A stretch of DNA of 64,000 nucleotides from Halorussus salilacus (GTDB taxonomy: Archaea; Halobacteriota; Halobacteria; Halobacteriales; Haladaptataceae): the NCBI RefSeq assembly GCF_024138125.1, contig NZ_CP099993.1:1488001-1552000 (forward strand), written 5' to 3'. The notes under the pieces were generated by a model that was given only the letters and a program-made list of their open reading frames with translations, searched no databases and had not been told where the DNA came from. The position numbers were made by a program, and so were the translations under genes. Below, one piece after another: positions 43,603 through 52,413 of the stretch. Each line of letters opens with the position of its first letter. Positions within the stretch are counted from its first letter, which is position 1.

Positions 43603-44387
43603 TCCCGTCTGCTCTCGATGAGCTCCTGCTCGGCCTGCTCGCGCATCTGTTCGGCCTCCTCGGCGATCTCCTCGGCCTCGTCGTACTGGCCGAGTTCTTC
43701 GAGCGCGCGGGCCTTCTCGTCCAGCACCTCGGAGTTGCGCAGGCCCAGCCGGATGGCGTTCTCGATGCTGTTCAGCGCGTCCTCCGCCAGCCCGCGCTCC
43801 AGCAGGAAGAACCCGCGGTTGAACCACGCCTCGGCGAACCGCTCGTCGATTTCGACCGCGCGCTCGGCGTGTTCGAGCGCCTGCTCGCTACGGCCCGACT
43901 CCCACAGCGCGTAGGCGAGGTTGGTCTCGGCGGTGGCGGCGTGCTCGCCTGCTCGCGGGCGTTGCCCGCTCTCGTTCGAGGCGCGTCGCGCCTCGCCGTC
44001 CTCGTCGACGTGGAGGGCCTCCCGATACGCGCCGATGGCCTCGTCCCACTCCTCCAGTTCGGCGTGGGCGACGCCCTTGTTCGTCCACGCCTCCTGTTCG
44101 AGCGCGCTCCCGTCGGGAGCGAACTGGGCGACCCGCTCGAAGGTGTCGGCGGCCTGCTCGAACCGGTTTATCTGCATGTAGTTCAGGCCCACGTCGAGGA
44201 GTTCCTCGACGTCGACCTCGTCGGCCGGGACGTTCCCCTCGTCGAGCAGGTCGGCGACGACCCGCGAGTCGACGGGGTCGACCTTGTCGGGGTCGACGTC
44301 GAGCTCGGGCGGGTCGAGGTCGAACGCCTCGTAGGGGTCGTCGAAGCGGTCGCCCTCGGAGAAGTCGTGGTCCTCTGGGTCGGTCAT
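43599..44387 (-). CDS. TPR-repeat protein
   Basis: 262 aa. Acidic N-terminus (1-60) followed by about five tetratricopeptide repeats (e.g. EEAWTNKGVAHAELEEWDEA, AWFNRGFFLLERGLAEDA, VLDEKARALEELGQYDEA). Protein-interaction scaffold, partner unknown. A 16-codon insertion (GEARRASNESGQRPRA) lies between VDED and GEHAATAETNL, at the edge of a repeat; it is one of the 48-nt palindromic insertions. Confidence 0.9.
   Translation of the reverse strand: MTDPEDHDFSEGDRFDDPYEAFDLDPPELDVDPDKVDPVDSRVVADLLDEGNVPADEVDVEELLDVGLNYMQINRFEQAADTFERVAQFAPDGSALEQEAWTNKGVAHAELEEWDEAIGAYREALHVDEDGEARRASNESGQRPRAGEHAATAETNLAYALWESGRSEQALEHAERAVEIDERFAEAWFNRGFFLLERGLAEDALNSIENAIRLGLRNSEVLDEKARALEELGQYDEAEEIAEEAEQMREQAEQELIESRRE
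43944..43991 (-). repeat. 48-nt palindromic in-frame insertion in the TPR gene
   Basis: ctcgcc at 43944-43949 recurs at 43992-43997, 48 nt apart. Contains gaggcgc-gtc-gcgcctc. Read on the coding strand, gcgaggcgcg..gcgcctcg and the following agcgg align with the insertion at 333-380 in an unrelated gene. Confidence 0.75.
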
Positions 44388-44470
44388 GTGACCGGATTGG
44401 CGTCGAGCGGTGTTAAGGCCTACGCCATGGGGATTCGGGACAAATTCTGCGACGATTCCCCCTAGTAAAG

Positions 44471-44481
44471 ACTTATAAAGT
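44471..44481 (+). promoter_or_regulatory. TATA-like box for the small acidic protein gene
   Basis: acttataaag is centred ~29 bp before the ATG at 44505. Confidence 0.5.
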
Positions 44482-44504
44482 TCTGCGTGGTAACTGGAAT
44501 CAGC

Positions 44505-44666
44505 ATGGCCTACTCGTCCGAGTCACCCGACCGCGAGACGGAAGTCAGAGACGACGAGGAGGACTTCGACTCCGAGTACGTGGTCGAACCCGGACGGATG
44601 CGCGAGGGCGATTTTAAGACGCTCGACGACGTGCGAGACGCTCTCGACGACGAGGAATCCGACTGA
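44505..44666 (+). CDS. Small acidic protein, possible antitoxin
   Basis: 53 aa: MAYSSESPDRETEVRDDEED then EYVVEPGRMREGDFKTLDDV. Highly acidic, with a C-terminal helix (FKTLDDVRDALDDEE). Good codon use and a well-placed TATA box make it a credible gene although it is short. It precedes the RelE-like gene by 81 bp on the same strand, an antitoxin-toxin-like order. No family recognised. Confidence 0.6.
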   Translation: MAYSSESPDRETEVRDDEEDFDSEYVVEPGRMREGDFKTLDDVRDALDDEESD

Positions 44667-44747
44667 GGAACGTCGGCTATACGACGACTGATTCGTTTAG
44701 TCGAAATCGACAATATTTTTCGTCGGTCGCCGACTACAGTCGAGTAG

Positions 44748-45155
44748 ATGGGCGTCTGCTACGTACTCTCGGACGCGTTCTACGAGAAGCTGGTCAAGCG
44801 CATCGACCCCAGAGAGGCCAGCGAACTCGTCGATGGGCTCGAAGCCCGGAAGCGAAACGCAGACGAAGCCGAAGAGATACTCGAATCGAAAACGCTCCGA
44901 GGGACGAAGCACGTTCGGCAGATGAAAATCGGCCAGTGGCGTATCGCTTCGCTCTACGTCAGAGGTATCGAAATCGCCGAAGTAGTGCAGCTCTGCTACC
45001 TCTACAACAAGAACAAGAACACCGAACCCGACCGGAGCGTTCTGCAGGAAATCGACGCCGCGGCGGAACGGCTCTTCGCCGAAGCGCCTGACTGGCCGCC
45101 GGACGAAGAATCCGAATACCTCGAAGCGATGCAGACCCAGCTTCCTGAAGTGTAG
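44748..45155 (+). CDS. RelE/ParE-like small protein, possible toxin
   Basis: 135 aa. The core ESKTLRGTKHVRQMKIGQWRIASLYV followed by a strand (EIAEVVQLCYLY) and NKNKNTEP resembles the KIGxWRIxY...VVxLxxV pattern of RelE/ParE-type toxins. The N-terminal part (SDAFYEKLVKRIDPREASELVDGLE) is helical. Own AT-rich promoter-like sequence lies upstream (caatattttt). Toxicity is inferred from fold-like pattern only. Confidence 0.6.
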   Translation: MGVCYVLSDAFYEKLVKRIDPREASELVDGLEARKRNADEAEEILESKTLRGTKHVRQMKIGQWRIASLYVRGIEIAEVVQLCYLYNKNKNTEPDRSVLQEIDAAAERLFAEAPDWPPDEESEYLEAMQTQLPEV

Positions 45156-45200
45156 TCACGCCCACCAACCTTCAAGCCCGGACCCGCCCAACGTCACCCC

Positions 45201-45758
45201 ATGCGACTGTTCGTCAGCATCGACCTGCCCGACGACCTCGCCGACGAGGTGCGGGCGGTCCAGGAGGAGTTCGCCGGGGCCTCCGGCCTCGACTTCACCG
45301 ACCCCGAGCAGGCCCACGTCACCCTAAAGTTCCTCGGCGACGTGACCGCCGGGAAGACCTCGCGCGTCAAGAACGCCCTCCGGCGGGCGGTCGAGCAGGC
45401 GGGCGTCGGACCGTTCGAGGCGTCTTACGAGGGGCTGGGCGTCTTCCCCAGCATGGGGTACATCAACGTCGTCTGGCTCGGGGTGAGCGAGGGCAGCGAG
45501 CAGATGACCCGGCTCCACGAGGCCGTCGAGCGCGAGGTGACGAGGCTCGGCTTCGACCCCGAGGACCACGACTTCACCCCCCACGTCACCCTCGCGCGGA
45601 TGAACCACGCGGGCGGCAAGGAGCTGGTCCAGGAGAACGTCGAGGAGCTGGAGCCGACCGTGGGCACGGCCGAGGTGACCGAGATTCGGCTGACCGAGAG
45701 CGTCCTCACCGACGAGGGGCCGGAGTACTCGACCGTGGAGGCGTTCGAACTCGGATGA
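45201..45758 (+). CDS. thpR: RNA 2',3'-cyclic phosphodiesterase ThpR
   Basis: 185 aa 2H phosphoesterase. Two HxTx motifs: HVTLKFLGD (His ~40) and HVTLARMNH (His ~128). MRLFVSIDLPDDL start is classic. Opens 2',3'-cyclic phosphates on RNA ends; ligase activity in vitro is known for relatives. Stop overlaps the GNAT gene by 4 nt. Confidence 0.94.
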   Translation: MRLFVSIDLPDDLADEVRAVQEEFAGASGLDFTDPEQAHVTLKFLGDVTAGKTSRVKNALRRAVEQAGVGPFEASYEGLGVFPSMGYINVVWLGVSEGSEQMTRLHEAVEREVTRLGFDPEDHDFTPHVTLARMNHAGGKELVQENVEELEPTVGTAEVTEIRLTESVLTDEGPEYSTVEAFELG

Positions 45759-46408
45759 GGATTCGGCTCGCGGAGGAGGCCGACGCGCCCGCCCTGCGGG
45801 ACATCTACGCGCCCGTGGTCGAGGAGACCGCCGTCTCCTTCGAGGAGGAGCCACCGAGCGCGTCGGCGATGCGCGAGCGCATCGCCGACGCGCGTCCGGC
45901 GTATCCTTGGGTGGTCTGCGAGCGCGATTCCGAAATCCTCGGCTACGCCTACGCGGGCCAGCACCGAACGCGCCCCGCCTACCGCTGGTCGGTGGACGTG
46001 TCGGTGTACGTCGCCGCCGAGCACCGCCGGAGGGGAGTCGGCCAGGGACTCTACGAGTCGCTGTTCGAACTCCTCCGGCTTCAGGGGTTCTACAACGCCT
46101 ACGCGGGAATCGCCCTCCCGAGCCCCGCGAGCGTCGGCCTCCACGAGTCGCTGGGGTTCGAGCGGGTGGGCGTCTACGAGTCGGTGGGGTACAAGCGGGG
46201 GAAGTGGCGCGACGTGGGCTGGTGGGGGCTACGGTTGCAGGACCCGGCCGCGTCGTCGGCTGATGCCGACGACGCGGCCGACTCGGACGACCGCGTCGAT
46301 TCGGACGACCCCGCCCGCCCCGCCGACCCGCGCTCGGTCGCCGAGGTTCGGGACGACGCGGCGTTCCGGGCGGCGCTGTCGGCGGGCGAGGAGTCGGTGG
46401 GCGGCTGA
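45755..46408 (+). CDS. GNAT acetyltransferase, phosphinothricin-acetyltransferase-like
   Basis: 217 aa. First 165 residues match the PAT subgroup: [35 protein letters not shown], acetyl-CoA loop [16 protein letters not shown], and [37 protein letters not shown]. Acetylates an amine, possibly an amino-acid analogue. The C-terminal 50 residues are an acidic tail containing a perfect 15-bp palindrome at 46246-46279. Translationally coupled to thpR. Confidence 0.88.
   Translation: MRIRLAEEADAPALRDIYAPVVEETAVSFEEEPPSASAMRERIADARPAYPWVVCERDSEILGYAYAGQHRTRPAYRWSVDVSVYVAAEHRRRGVGQGLYESLFELLRLQGFYNAYAGIALPSPASVGLHESLGFERVGVYESVGYKRGKWRDVGWWGLRLQDPAASSADADDAADSDDRVDSDDPARPADPRSVAEVRDDAAFRAALSAGEESVGG
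46246..46279 (+). repeat. Intragenic palindrome, 15-bp arms, in the GNAT tail
   Basis: Arms ggccgcgtcgtcggc and complement, loop tgat. Lies in the low-complexity acidic tail. A weak 48-nt-spaced repeat (gacc at 46241 and 46289) is present, so it may be a degenerate member of the insertion class. Confidence 0.5.
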
Positions 46409-46433
46409 CGCGACCGAACGGCCTCAAAGGAAC

Positions 46434-46446
46434 AAGATTTTAAGCC
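46434..46446 (+). promoter_or_regulatory. Promoter of the rpl39e-rpl31e-eif6 operon
   Basis: agattttaag is centred ~28 bp before the rpl39e ATG at 46470. Confidence 0.55.
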
Positions 46447-46469
46447 ACGGCGGGGAAACTTGGGGTACC

Positions 46470-46622
46470 ATGAGCAAGAAGTCGAAGGCGAAGAAAAAGC
46501 GCCTCTCGAAACTCGACCGGCAGAACAGCCGCGTTCCCGCGTGGGTCATCATGAAGACCGACCGAGAGACGCAGCGCAACCCCAAGCGCCGCAACTGGCG
46601 GCGTAACGACACCGACGAATAA
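46470..46622 (+). CDS. rpl39e: Ribosomal protein L39e
   Basis: 50 aa, basic: [19 protein letters not shown], then VPAWVIMKT and [15 protein letters not shown]. Large-subunit protein lining the exit tunnel. Stop TAA overlaps the L31e ATG by 1 nt. First gene of the conserved L39e-L31e-aIF6 operon. Confidence 0.97.
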   Translation: MSKKSKAKKKRLSKLDRQNSRVPAWVIMKTDRETQRNPKRRNWRRNDTDE

Positions 46623-46900
46623 TGAGTGCGAGCGACTTCGAGGAGCGCGTCATCACGGTGCCGCTCCGGGACGTCAAGGCCGAAGCGAAGCACAAGCGCG
46701 CCGACAAGGCGATGTCGCTGATCCGCGACCACCTCGCCCAGCACTTCAAGGTCGACGGCGACGAGGTGCGCCTGGACCCCTCCATCAACGAGGCCGTCTG
46801 GTCGAGAGGCCGCAAGAAGCCCCCGAGCAAGCTCCGCGTTCGGGCCGCCCGATTCGAGGAAGAGGGCGAGACGGTCGTCGAAGCGGAACACGCCGAGTAG
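46622..46900 (+). CDS. rpl31e: Ribosomal protein L31e
   Basis: 92 aa. [22 protein letters not shown] and [20 protein letters not shown] are characteristic of archaeal L31e, located near the tunnel exit. Operonic with L39e (1-nt overlap) and aIF6 (4 nt gap). Confidence 0.97.
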   Translation: MSASDFEERVITVPLRDVKAEAKHKRADKAMSLIRDHLAQHFKVDGDEVRLDPSINEAVWSRGRKKPPSKLRVRAARFEEEGETVVEAEHAE

Positions 46901-46904
46901 AGCT

Positions 46905-47570
46905 TTGCTCCGCGCCGCCTTTTTCGGTTCGTCGTACGTCGGCGTGTTCGCCCGCGCGACCGACGAGTACCTGCTGGTCCGGCCCGACCTCGACGACGGA
47001 CTGGTCGCCGACCTCGGCGACGAACTCGGCGTCGAGACCGTCGAGACCAACGTGGCCGGGTCGGCGACGGTGGGCGCGCTCGCGGTCGGCAACGAGAACG
47101 GCCTGCTCGTCAGCAGTCGGGTCACCGACCGCGAGCGCGAGTTCATCGAGGACGCCGTCGACGCGACCGTGACCGAACTCCCCGGCCGCATCAACGCCGC
47201 CGGGAACGTCGTCCTCGCCAACGACGAGGGCGCGTACGTCCACCCCGACCTCCCGCGGGAGGCGGTGCAGGCGGTACAGGAGGCGCTCGACGTGGACGTG
47301 ACCCGCGGCGAACTCGCGGGCGTCCGGACCGTCGGCACCGCCGCCGTCGCGACGAACGACGGCGTGCTCTGTCACCCCAAGACGACCGACGACCAGCTCG
47401 ACCGACTGGAGGACGCACTGGGCGTGCCCGCCGACATCGGTACCGTCAATTACGGCGCGCCGCTGGTCGGGTCGGGCCTGCTCGCGAACGAACACGGCTA
47501 CGTGGTGGGTCAGGAGACGACGGGTCCCGAACTCGGCCGTATCGACCAGGCGCTCGGCTACATCGAGTAA
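46905..47570 (+). CDS. eif6: Translation initiation factor 6 (aIF6)
   Basis: 221 aa, TTG start ([16 protein letters not shown]) immediately after rpl31e. Five-fold pseudosymmetric repeats are visible ([59 protein letters not shown]). Binds the 50S subunit to prevent premature joining and in ribosome maturation. Confidence 0.96.
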   Translation: MLRAAFFGSSYVGVFARATDEYLLVRPDLDDGLVADLGDELGVETVETNVAGSATVGALAVGNENGLLVSSRVTDREREFIEDAVDATVTELPGRINAAGNVVLANDEGAYVHPDLPREAVQAVQEALDVDVTRGELAGVRTVGTAAVATNDGVLCHPKTTDDQLDRLEDALGVPADIGTVNYGAPLVGSGLLANEHGYVVGQETTGPELGRIDQALGYIE

Positions 47571-47658
47571 TCGCGCGCCGGTGCCGACTGTCTTTCCGCC
47601 GAAGAAGACAGATCATAGCAAGATACTTGTCGAATCGTAAGTAACGTTTTCACCAGTA

Positions 47659-48642
47659 ATGTCTATGGATAGCCGGGACTCCCGCGAAAGCGATGTCGGT
47701 GGTAGTCGAACGGAATCTGCCAGCGACAAGGGTTCGGAAAGACTGGGTCCACCGGAGTTCCTTGGCTATCGAATCATTCGAGAACGAGAAGAACAGGACG
47801 AAAGTCCGACTTCCCGTTCGAAGTTTTGGAAACTCTGCTGTATCGCTGACCGATATTTAGTTGAAGAACTAAACCACGACATCGGATTCCCTCGGCATTG
47901 GTATAAGTACGGGGAGGTCGGTGAGCCTCACTCGGTCAACCGTGGGTTTCTGAACGCTCCGAGAGCCCGATTTTGGGAAGGTCAAGAATTATTCTCGGAC
48001 CGGAAGATTCCGATTACAGAATTCGATATTTCGGGGGAAGATCAACGACTGATTCGGAGAGCGGCATCCAAAATCGTGGGCGAATTTGGTAAACGCCCCA
48101 CCAAAGAACTCAAAAAACACCAATATAACAACGATGCGCCGGAGCCATTTATTGAGGCATACAGTAAGCTCCGTGCACAATTCGAGGCAGTTGACTTGGA
48201 CCAGCAAAAACTCTTGCCCGATTACAGTCAAGGGCCTTCAAGCACCATCGAAAATTTGCTCGATGAGATGTTAGTGACATATCCGTGTGATAGGTATGAA
48301 GATGTCTATGGTATGTACCTAAACTGGGACGACACGATGCGGCTTATGTACGAGACCGGAGGAACTGCTCCGGAAATGAAGTCCTTCCTTGAATTTTTCG
48401 TAGAGAAAATAAGCGAGATTACGCTTCGGTTCGAACACAATCGTAATATTCCGGAAGATAGGCTCGATAGTTGGCGGGAAGAGAGAGAAGAGAAGATAAG
48501 AGTACTCGACACAGGGATAGAAGAGACTCGTCGAGCACTCTTAGAAGGATACGAGCCGCCCGAGGTACTTGAATCCGTTTCCGATTCGTTCGACCGGTCG
48601 ATGACCGAAGAGTTGGATGAATTGAATCCCGCCGAAGAGTAA
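47659..48642 (+). CDS. Panacea/DUF4065-like protein, candidate antitoxin of a PIN toxin
   Basis: 327 aa, AT-richer codon use than the flanking core genes. Ser/Asp-rich N-terminus (1-40); residues about 50-150 contain SRSKFWKLCCIADRYLVEE, HWYKYGEVGEPHSV and LIRRAASKIVGEFGKRPTKEL, reminiscent of the SocA/Panacea antitoxin domain (K-LLY-ADR ... YGPV ... ). A C-terminal charged helical region (LRFEHNRNIPEDRLDSWREE) follows. Stop is 2 nt before the PIN gene's ATG, so the two are an operon. Antitoxin role is inference. Confidence 0.6.
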   Translation: MSMDSRDSRESDVGGSRTESASDKGSERLGPPEFLGYRIIREREEQDESPTSRSKFWKLCCIADRYLVEELNHDIGFPRHWYKYGEVGEPHSVNRGFLNAPRARFWEGQELFSDRKIPITEFDISGEDQRLIRRAASKIVGEFGKRPTKELKKHQYNNDAPEPFIEAYSKLRAQFEAVDLDQQKLLPDYSQGPSSTIENLLDEMLVTYPCDRYEDVYGMYLNWDDTMRLMYETGGTAPEMKSFLEFFVEKISEITLRFEHNRNIPEDRLDSWREEREEKIRVLDTGIEETRRALLEGYEPPEVLESVSDSFDRSMTEELDELNPAEE

Positions 48643-48644
48643 CA

Positions 48645-49325
48645 ATGGTGGACACCTCGTTTCTTGACAAAGGAATCCTTCTCGGGTACTGTTTTACCGT
48701 TCACACTCATCACGAGAAGTGCGAAGAGTACCTATCGGATGCTGATGCCGTATTTTACGTCACGAAGTACATCGATGACGTGTATGAGGAGAAGAAACGG
48801 GAAGTAATCAAGCAACATCGGACCGCAATTTTAGATCACATTACGAGACTAAAGCGCGCAGATGAGTTCTCGGAGGAACTCGACCCAGACGATATAGACG
48901 AAATCCGAAGATGGATGATAACTACAGCGAACGACGCTTGGCGGTATCTCCGTGATTACTATGACGGTTTGTCGTATACAACAGTGCGCGACGTGGAGAA
49001 TGACCTACGTAGTCTCGCCAGAGAATTGGATAAACTCACTAGGAGAAGGAAAGAGAAGTTCGACAGTCGAGTGGAGAGTTGGACGCGAGACCGTGAGTAT
49101 CCGGGGCTCGAAGATAATCTGGGCGATTTGAAACAGGAAGAAGAAGAGGATTACTGGGTTTGTATCGACGCTCACGACCTAGCTTGTAGAACGCCAGGTA
49201 CGACGGAACTCGTAACGAACAATCCATCGGACTTCGGAGAGCAAGCCTACGGGTCGGTGATTAAACAAGTGACGGATATTGACAAAATAAGAATACTTGT
49301 GGCAAATCCAACGACCAAAGCGTGA
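48645..49325 (+). CDS. PIN-like nuclease, candidate toxin
   Basis: 226 aa. PIN-type acidic residues: Asp3 in MVDTSFLDKGILL, Asp/Glu in KYIDDVYEEKKR, Asp in WVCIDAHDLAC, and Asn-Pro-Ser-Asp in VTNNPSDFG. A long helical middle (EIRRWMITTANDAWRYLRD, ENDLRSLARELDKL) interrupts the fold. Homologous to the pseudogene at 12218-12690. RNase activity is expected for PIN proteins but not shown here. AT-rich; ends at 49325 just before the GC-rich arsenic cluster. Confidence 0.7.
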   Translation: MVDTSFLDKGILLGYCFTVHTHHEKCEEYLSDADAVFYVTKYIDDVYEEKKREVIKQHRTAILDHITRLKRADEFSEELDPDDIDEIRRWMITTANDAWRYLRDYYDGLSYTTVRDVENDLRSLARELDKLTRRRKEKFDSRVESWTRDREYPGLEDNLGDLKQEEEEDYWVCIDAHDLACRTPGTTELVTNNPSDFGEQAYGSVIKQVTDIDKIRILVANPTTKA

Positions 49326-49381
49326 TAAGTTGCAGCCACCCTGTACACGGTACCTGAATTGAGAACGAATCCGACAGGCGG

Positions 49382-49840
49382 CTATTCTGCGACGACCTCG
49401 TCGAACAGGTCGCTCACGCGCGCTTCTATCTCGTCGCGTATCTCGCGGACTCGCTCGGGGTCCTTCCCGTCGGGGTCGTCGAGCGCCCAGTCGCGCACGT
49501 CGACGCCGTCTCCGACCGCGCCGACGTCGAGCGTCGAACAGCCCATCGTCGCGACGTAGTCGCAGGACCGGAGTTCCTCGGTCGTGATCTCCCGCGGGGT
49601 CCGGTCCGAGAGGTCGATTCCGACCTCGGCCATGGCTTCGATCACCCCCTCGTGGACGCGGTCGGCCGGGAGCGTCCCGCCCGTCAGGAGTTCGATCCGG
49701 TCGCCGAGGCCGCGTCGGTCGCGTTCGCGCTCGGCGAACGCGACCGACATCTGAGAGCGACCGGCGTTCTGAACGCAGACGAAGGCGATGCGAGTCGGGT
49801 CGGTCGAGTCGGTTTCGTCGGAATCGGGTTCGGTGGACAT
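49382..49840 (-). CDS. arsC: Arsenate reductase, low-molecular-weight phosphatase type
   Basis: 152 aa. P-loop FVCVQNAGRSQMS with catalytic Cys22; later CDYVATMGCSTLDV and DWALDDPDGKD supply the second redox Cys and general-acid Asp. Reduces arsenate to arsenite for export by the adjacent Acr3. Last gene of the leftward ars operon. Confidence 0.9.
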   Translation of the reverse strand: MSTEPDSDETDSTDPTRIAFVCVQNAGRSQMSVAFAERERDRRGLGDRIELLTGGTLPADRVHEGVIEAMAEVGIDLSDRTPREITTEELRSCDYVATMGCSTLDVGAVGDGVDVRDWALDDPDGKDPERVREIRDEIEARVSDLFDEVVAE

Positions 49841-49861
49841 GGTTCTCGATTTGGATGCTCG

Positions 49862-51046
49862 TCAGTCGTCGTTCGCGGTCGTCTCGCGAGCGGTCGAATC
49901 GGGTGCAGGCGTCGATTCGCGCCAGTCGAACTTCCGCTGGAAGTACAGCGCGACGTTGACCAGCGCGAGCAGGACCGGGACCTCGATGAGCGGCCCGACG
50001 ACGGTCGCGAACGCGACTCCGGAGCCGACGCCGAACACCGCGACCGCGACCGCGATGGCCAGCTCGAAGTTGTTGCTCGCCGCGGTGAAGCCGATGGCGG
50101 TCGTCGTCGAGTAGTCGGCACCGATACCCCTTCCCATCCCGAAGCTCACGAGGAACATCACGACGAAGTAGATCGTCAGCGGGACGGCGATGAGCAGGAC
50201 GTCTCCGGGGGCGGCGACGATGCTCTCGCCCTGCGTGGCGAACATCACGACGACGGTGAACAGCAGTGCGACCAGCGTCAGGGGGTCGATTCTGGGGACG
50301 AACTCCTCGTCGTACCACTCCTCGCTCTTGGCCCGGGTCCCGACGTACCGGGTCAGGAAGCCGCCAGCGAAGGGGATGCCGAGGAAGACCACGATGGCCT
50401 CGAACACCTGCATCGGCGTCACGTCGAAGGTGGTGATGCCCGCGACGAGCGTCTCCATGCCCAACAGCGGGGGGAGGACGAGGCCGAAGAACCAGACGTA
50501 CACCCCGTAGGTGACGATCTGGAAGAGGCTGTTGAACGCGACCAGTCCGGTGACGTACTCGGTCGAGCCCTCCGCGAGCTCGTTCCAGACGAGCACCATC
50601 GCGATACACCGGGCCATCCCGATGAAGACGAGGCCGAGGAAGAACTCCGGACGGGCCGGGAGCCCGGGGACGACGCCGCCGAAGAAGACCACCGCAAGTC
50701 CGAACATCAGGGTCGGGCCGATGAGCCAGTTCTGGACGAGGCTCAGCCCGAGGACTCGCCAGTTGCGGAACACGGTCGGGAGCCGCGAGTAGTCGGCCTT
50801 CGCCAGCGGCGGGTACATCATCACCACGAGCCCGATCTCCACGAGGTGGAGGTCCCGAATCGGCTCGGTCACCGACGGCGCGACGAACCCCAGCCCGACG
50901 CCGACAGCCATCGCGCCGAATATCCAGAGGGTCAGGTACTTGTCGAGGAAGTCCATCGAGCGCGGGTCGCCACAGCTCTCACAGCCGCAGTCGGGCCCGT
51001 GGTCGTGCCCCCCGTCGTGCCCGCCGTCGTGGGTAGCGCTACTCAT
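49862..51046 (-). CDS. arsB: Acr3 arsenite efflux transporter
   Basis: 394 aa, ten helices. [23 protein letters not shown] contains the conserved Cys of Acr3; [19 protein letters not shown] and [15 protein letters not shown] follow. An unusual N-terminal tail ([19 protein letters not shown]) is His/Cys-rich and could bind arsenite or metal before transport. ATG at 51046 overlaps arsR by 8 nt. Confidence 0.93.
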   Translation of the reverse strand: MSSATHDGGHDGGHDHGPDCGCESCGDPRSMDFLDKYLTLWIFGAMAVGVGLGFVAPSVTEPIRDLHLVEIGLVVMMYPPLAKADYSRLPTVFRNWRVLGLSLVQNWLIGPTLMFGLAVVFFGGVVPGLPARPEFFLGLVFIGMARCIAMVLVWNELAEGSTEYVTGLVAFNSLFQIVTYGVYVWFFGLVLPPLLGMETLVAGITTFDVTPMQVFEAIVVFLGIPFAGGFLTRYVGTRAKSEEWYDEEFVPRIDPLTLVALLFTVVVMFATQGESIVAAPGDVLLIAVPLTIYFVVMFLVSFGMGRGIGADYSTTTAIGFTAASNNFELAIAVAVAVFGVGSGVAFATVVGPLIEVPVLLALVNVALYFQRKFDWRESTPAPDSTARETTANDD

Positions 51047-51437
51047 CGTCCACGCTCCCTTCGAGGACCGTGACGAGCGCGACGGCGCGGTTGGTCGCCC
51101 GGTACTTCTTCCAGCGGCCGTCCTTGCGGGCCGAGACGAGGCCCGCCTCGACGAGCGCCGAGAGCGCGTGGCTGAGCCCGCTCTCGGTCACGTCGACGAC
51201 CGCGTTCAGCTCGCAGACGCAGAGTTCCTCGCGCGCCGCGACCAGCACCCGGACGAGCGTGTAGCGCGTCTCGTTGGCGAGCGCCGAGAGCACGTCGAGT
51301 TCGGCGTCGAGACGCGCGGTTCCGAGCGTCGATTCGAGGGTTCGGAGTTCCGCGAGTCGGCGCTCGACGTCTTCGCTTCGACACGCGCCGAGTTCGTCGT
51401 CGAGGTATCGCCGGAGTCGGTCAGTGGCTTGTCCCAT
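51039..51437 (-). CDS. arsR: ArsR-family arsenite-responsive repressor
   Basis: 132 aa winged-helix protein. [28 protein letters not shown] has the ELCVCEL metalloid-binding Cys pair (73 and 75), then the DNA-recognition helix region [19 protein letters not shown]. Represses the ars operon until arsenite binds. An inverted repeat overlaps its start region. Confidence 0.93.
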   Translation of the reverse strand: MGQATDRLRRYLDDELGACRSEDVERRLAELRTLESTLGTARLDAELDVLSALANETRYTLVRVLVAAREELCVCELNAVVDVTESGLSHALSALVEAGLVSARKDGRWKKYRATNRAVALVTVLEGSVDDE

Positions 51438-51772
51438 CGAGAATCAATTGAGTATTCTCTCAAATAATGGTTCCGGCATCCCTCGGTGGCTGTTCGATAT
51501 AGTGGCTTCAAAAGCAGTATATAGTGAGAATACCGGTATTGATTCGTCCCCCGCCGATAGATGATTGAGATATTTCTAAACTGTCTCTGCGGACCAGAGC
51601 GAGCCGGGAGACGCGAAGCGTCGCCCGGTCCGGCGGAATCAGGCGGTACGAGCCAACGGGAGCCCGTCCCCGGAACCACGCCGGAGTCGGCGAATTAGAA
51701 TCCTCCGACGGAATCGAGGTCCAGCGTCACCGAGTAGGAAAATACTTCCCTCCGCGTACCCCACGTTGGCCC
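51438..51772. other. Intergenic stretch between arsR and rpl18ae
   Basis: Holds the ars operator, an AT-rich segment (51465-51580) without a gene, a 10-bp imperfect hairpin ccgggagacgc/gcgtcgcccgg near 51608-51632, and the rpl18ae promoter region (aaaatactt near 51739-51747). Confidence 0.6.
51439..51468 (-). promoter_or_regulatory. Candidate ArsR operator and promoter
   Basis: Inverted repeats gagaat..attctc (51439-51459) and ttgag..ctcaa (51448-51463) lie directly before the arsR ATG, overlapping a TATA-like attattt ~29 bp upstream. This suits autorepression of the ars operon. Confidence 0.55.
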
Positions 51773-51949
51773 ATGAGCGAGTTCACTGTTCGCGGTCGCT
51801 TCAAGTCCCGAGACGGATGGCAGGAGTTCGAGACGGAGGTCGACGCCGAGAACGAGGACGTGGCGCGCGAGCGCACCTACGCCAACTTCGGCGGACGCTA
51901 CAGCCTGAAGCGTACCCAGATCGAGGTCGAGGAGGTAGAAGCCCGATGA
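51773..51949 (+). CDS. rpl18a: Ribosomal protein L18Ae (LX)
   Basis: 58 aa: MSEFTVRGRFKSRDGWQEFE, DVARERTYANFGGRYSLKR. Matches archaeal LX/L18Ae in length and sequence. Stop overlaps the prefoldin alpha start. First gene of the conserved rpl18ae-pfdA-ftsY cluster. Confidence 0.95.
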   Translation: MSEFTVRGRFKSRDGWQEFETEVDAENEDVARERTYANFGGRYSLKRTQIEVEEVEAR

Positions 51950-52407
51950 TGGGCGGTGGCGGCAACCCCGAACTTCAGGAGCTGTCCCAGCAACTGCAGG
52001 AACTCGAACAGCACAAGGAGGAGCTCCAGGCCGAAATCGAGAGCCTCCGCGAGGAGAAGACGGAGATCGACGAGGCCATCGAGACCATCGACGCGCTCGA
52101 AAGCGGGTCGGTCGTTCAGGTCCCCCTCGGCGGCGGCGCGCACGTCCGCGCGGAGGTCGAGGACCTCGACGAGATAATCGTGGAGCTCGGCGGCGGGTAC
52201 GCCGCCGAGCGCGAGGAGGACGACGCGGTCGGGACCCTCGAAACCAAGCAGGACACCCTCGACGAGCGCATCGCCGACCTCCAAGACGAGGTCGGCGAGG
52301 TCGAAGACGAGAGCGCCGAACTCGAAGAGAGGGCCCAACAGCTCCAGCAACAGCAGATGCAACAGCAGATGCAACAGATGCAACAGCAGAGCGACGACGA
52401 CGAGTAA
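51946..52407 (+). CDS. pfdA: Prefoldin alpha subunit
   Basis: 153 aa. N- and C-terminal coiled-coil helices (QELSQQLQELEQHKEELQAEI and DERIADLQDEVGEVEDESAEL) flank the beta-hairpin core (SGSVVQVPLGGGAHVRAEV). Ends in a Gln/Met-rich tail (QQQQMQQQMQQM). ATG at 51946 or 51949, overlapping rpl18ae. Confidence 0.94.
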   Translation: MMGGGGNPELQELSQQLQELEQHKEELQAEIESLREEKTEIDEAIETIDALESGSVVQVPLGGGAHVRAEVEDLDEIIVELGGGYAAEREEDDAVGTLETKQDTLDERIADLQDEVGEVEDESAELEERAQQLQQQQMQQQMQQMQQQSDDDE

Positions 52408-52413
52408 TCGCCG

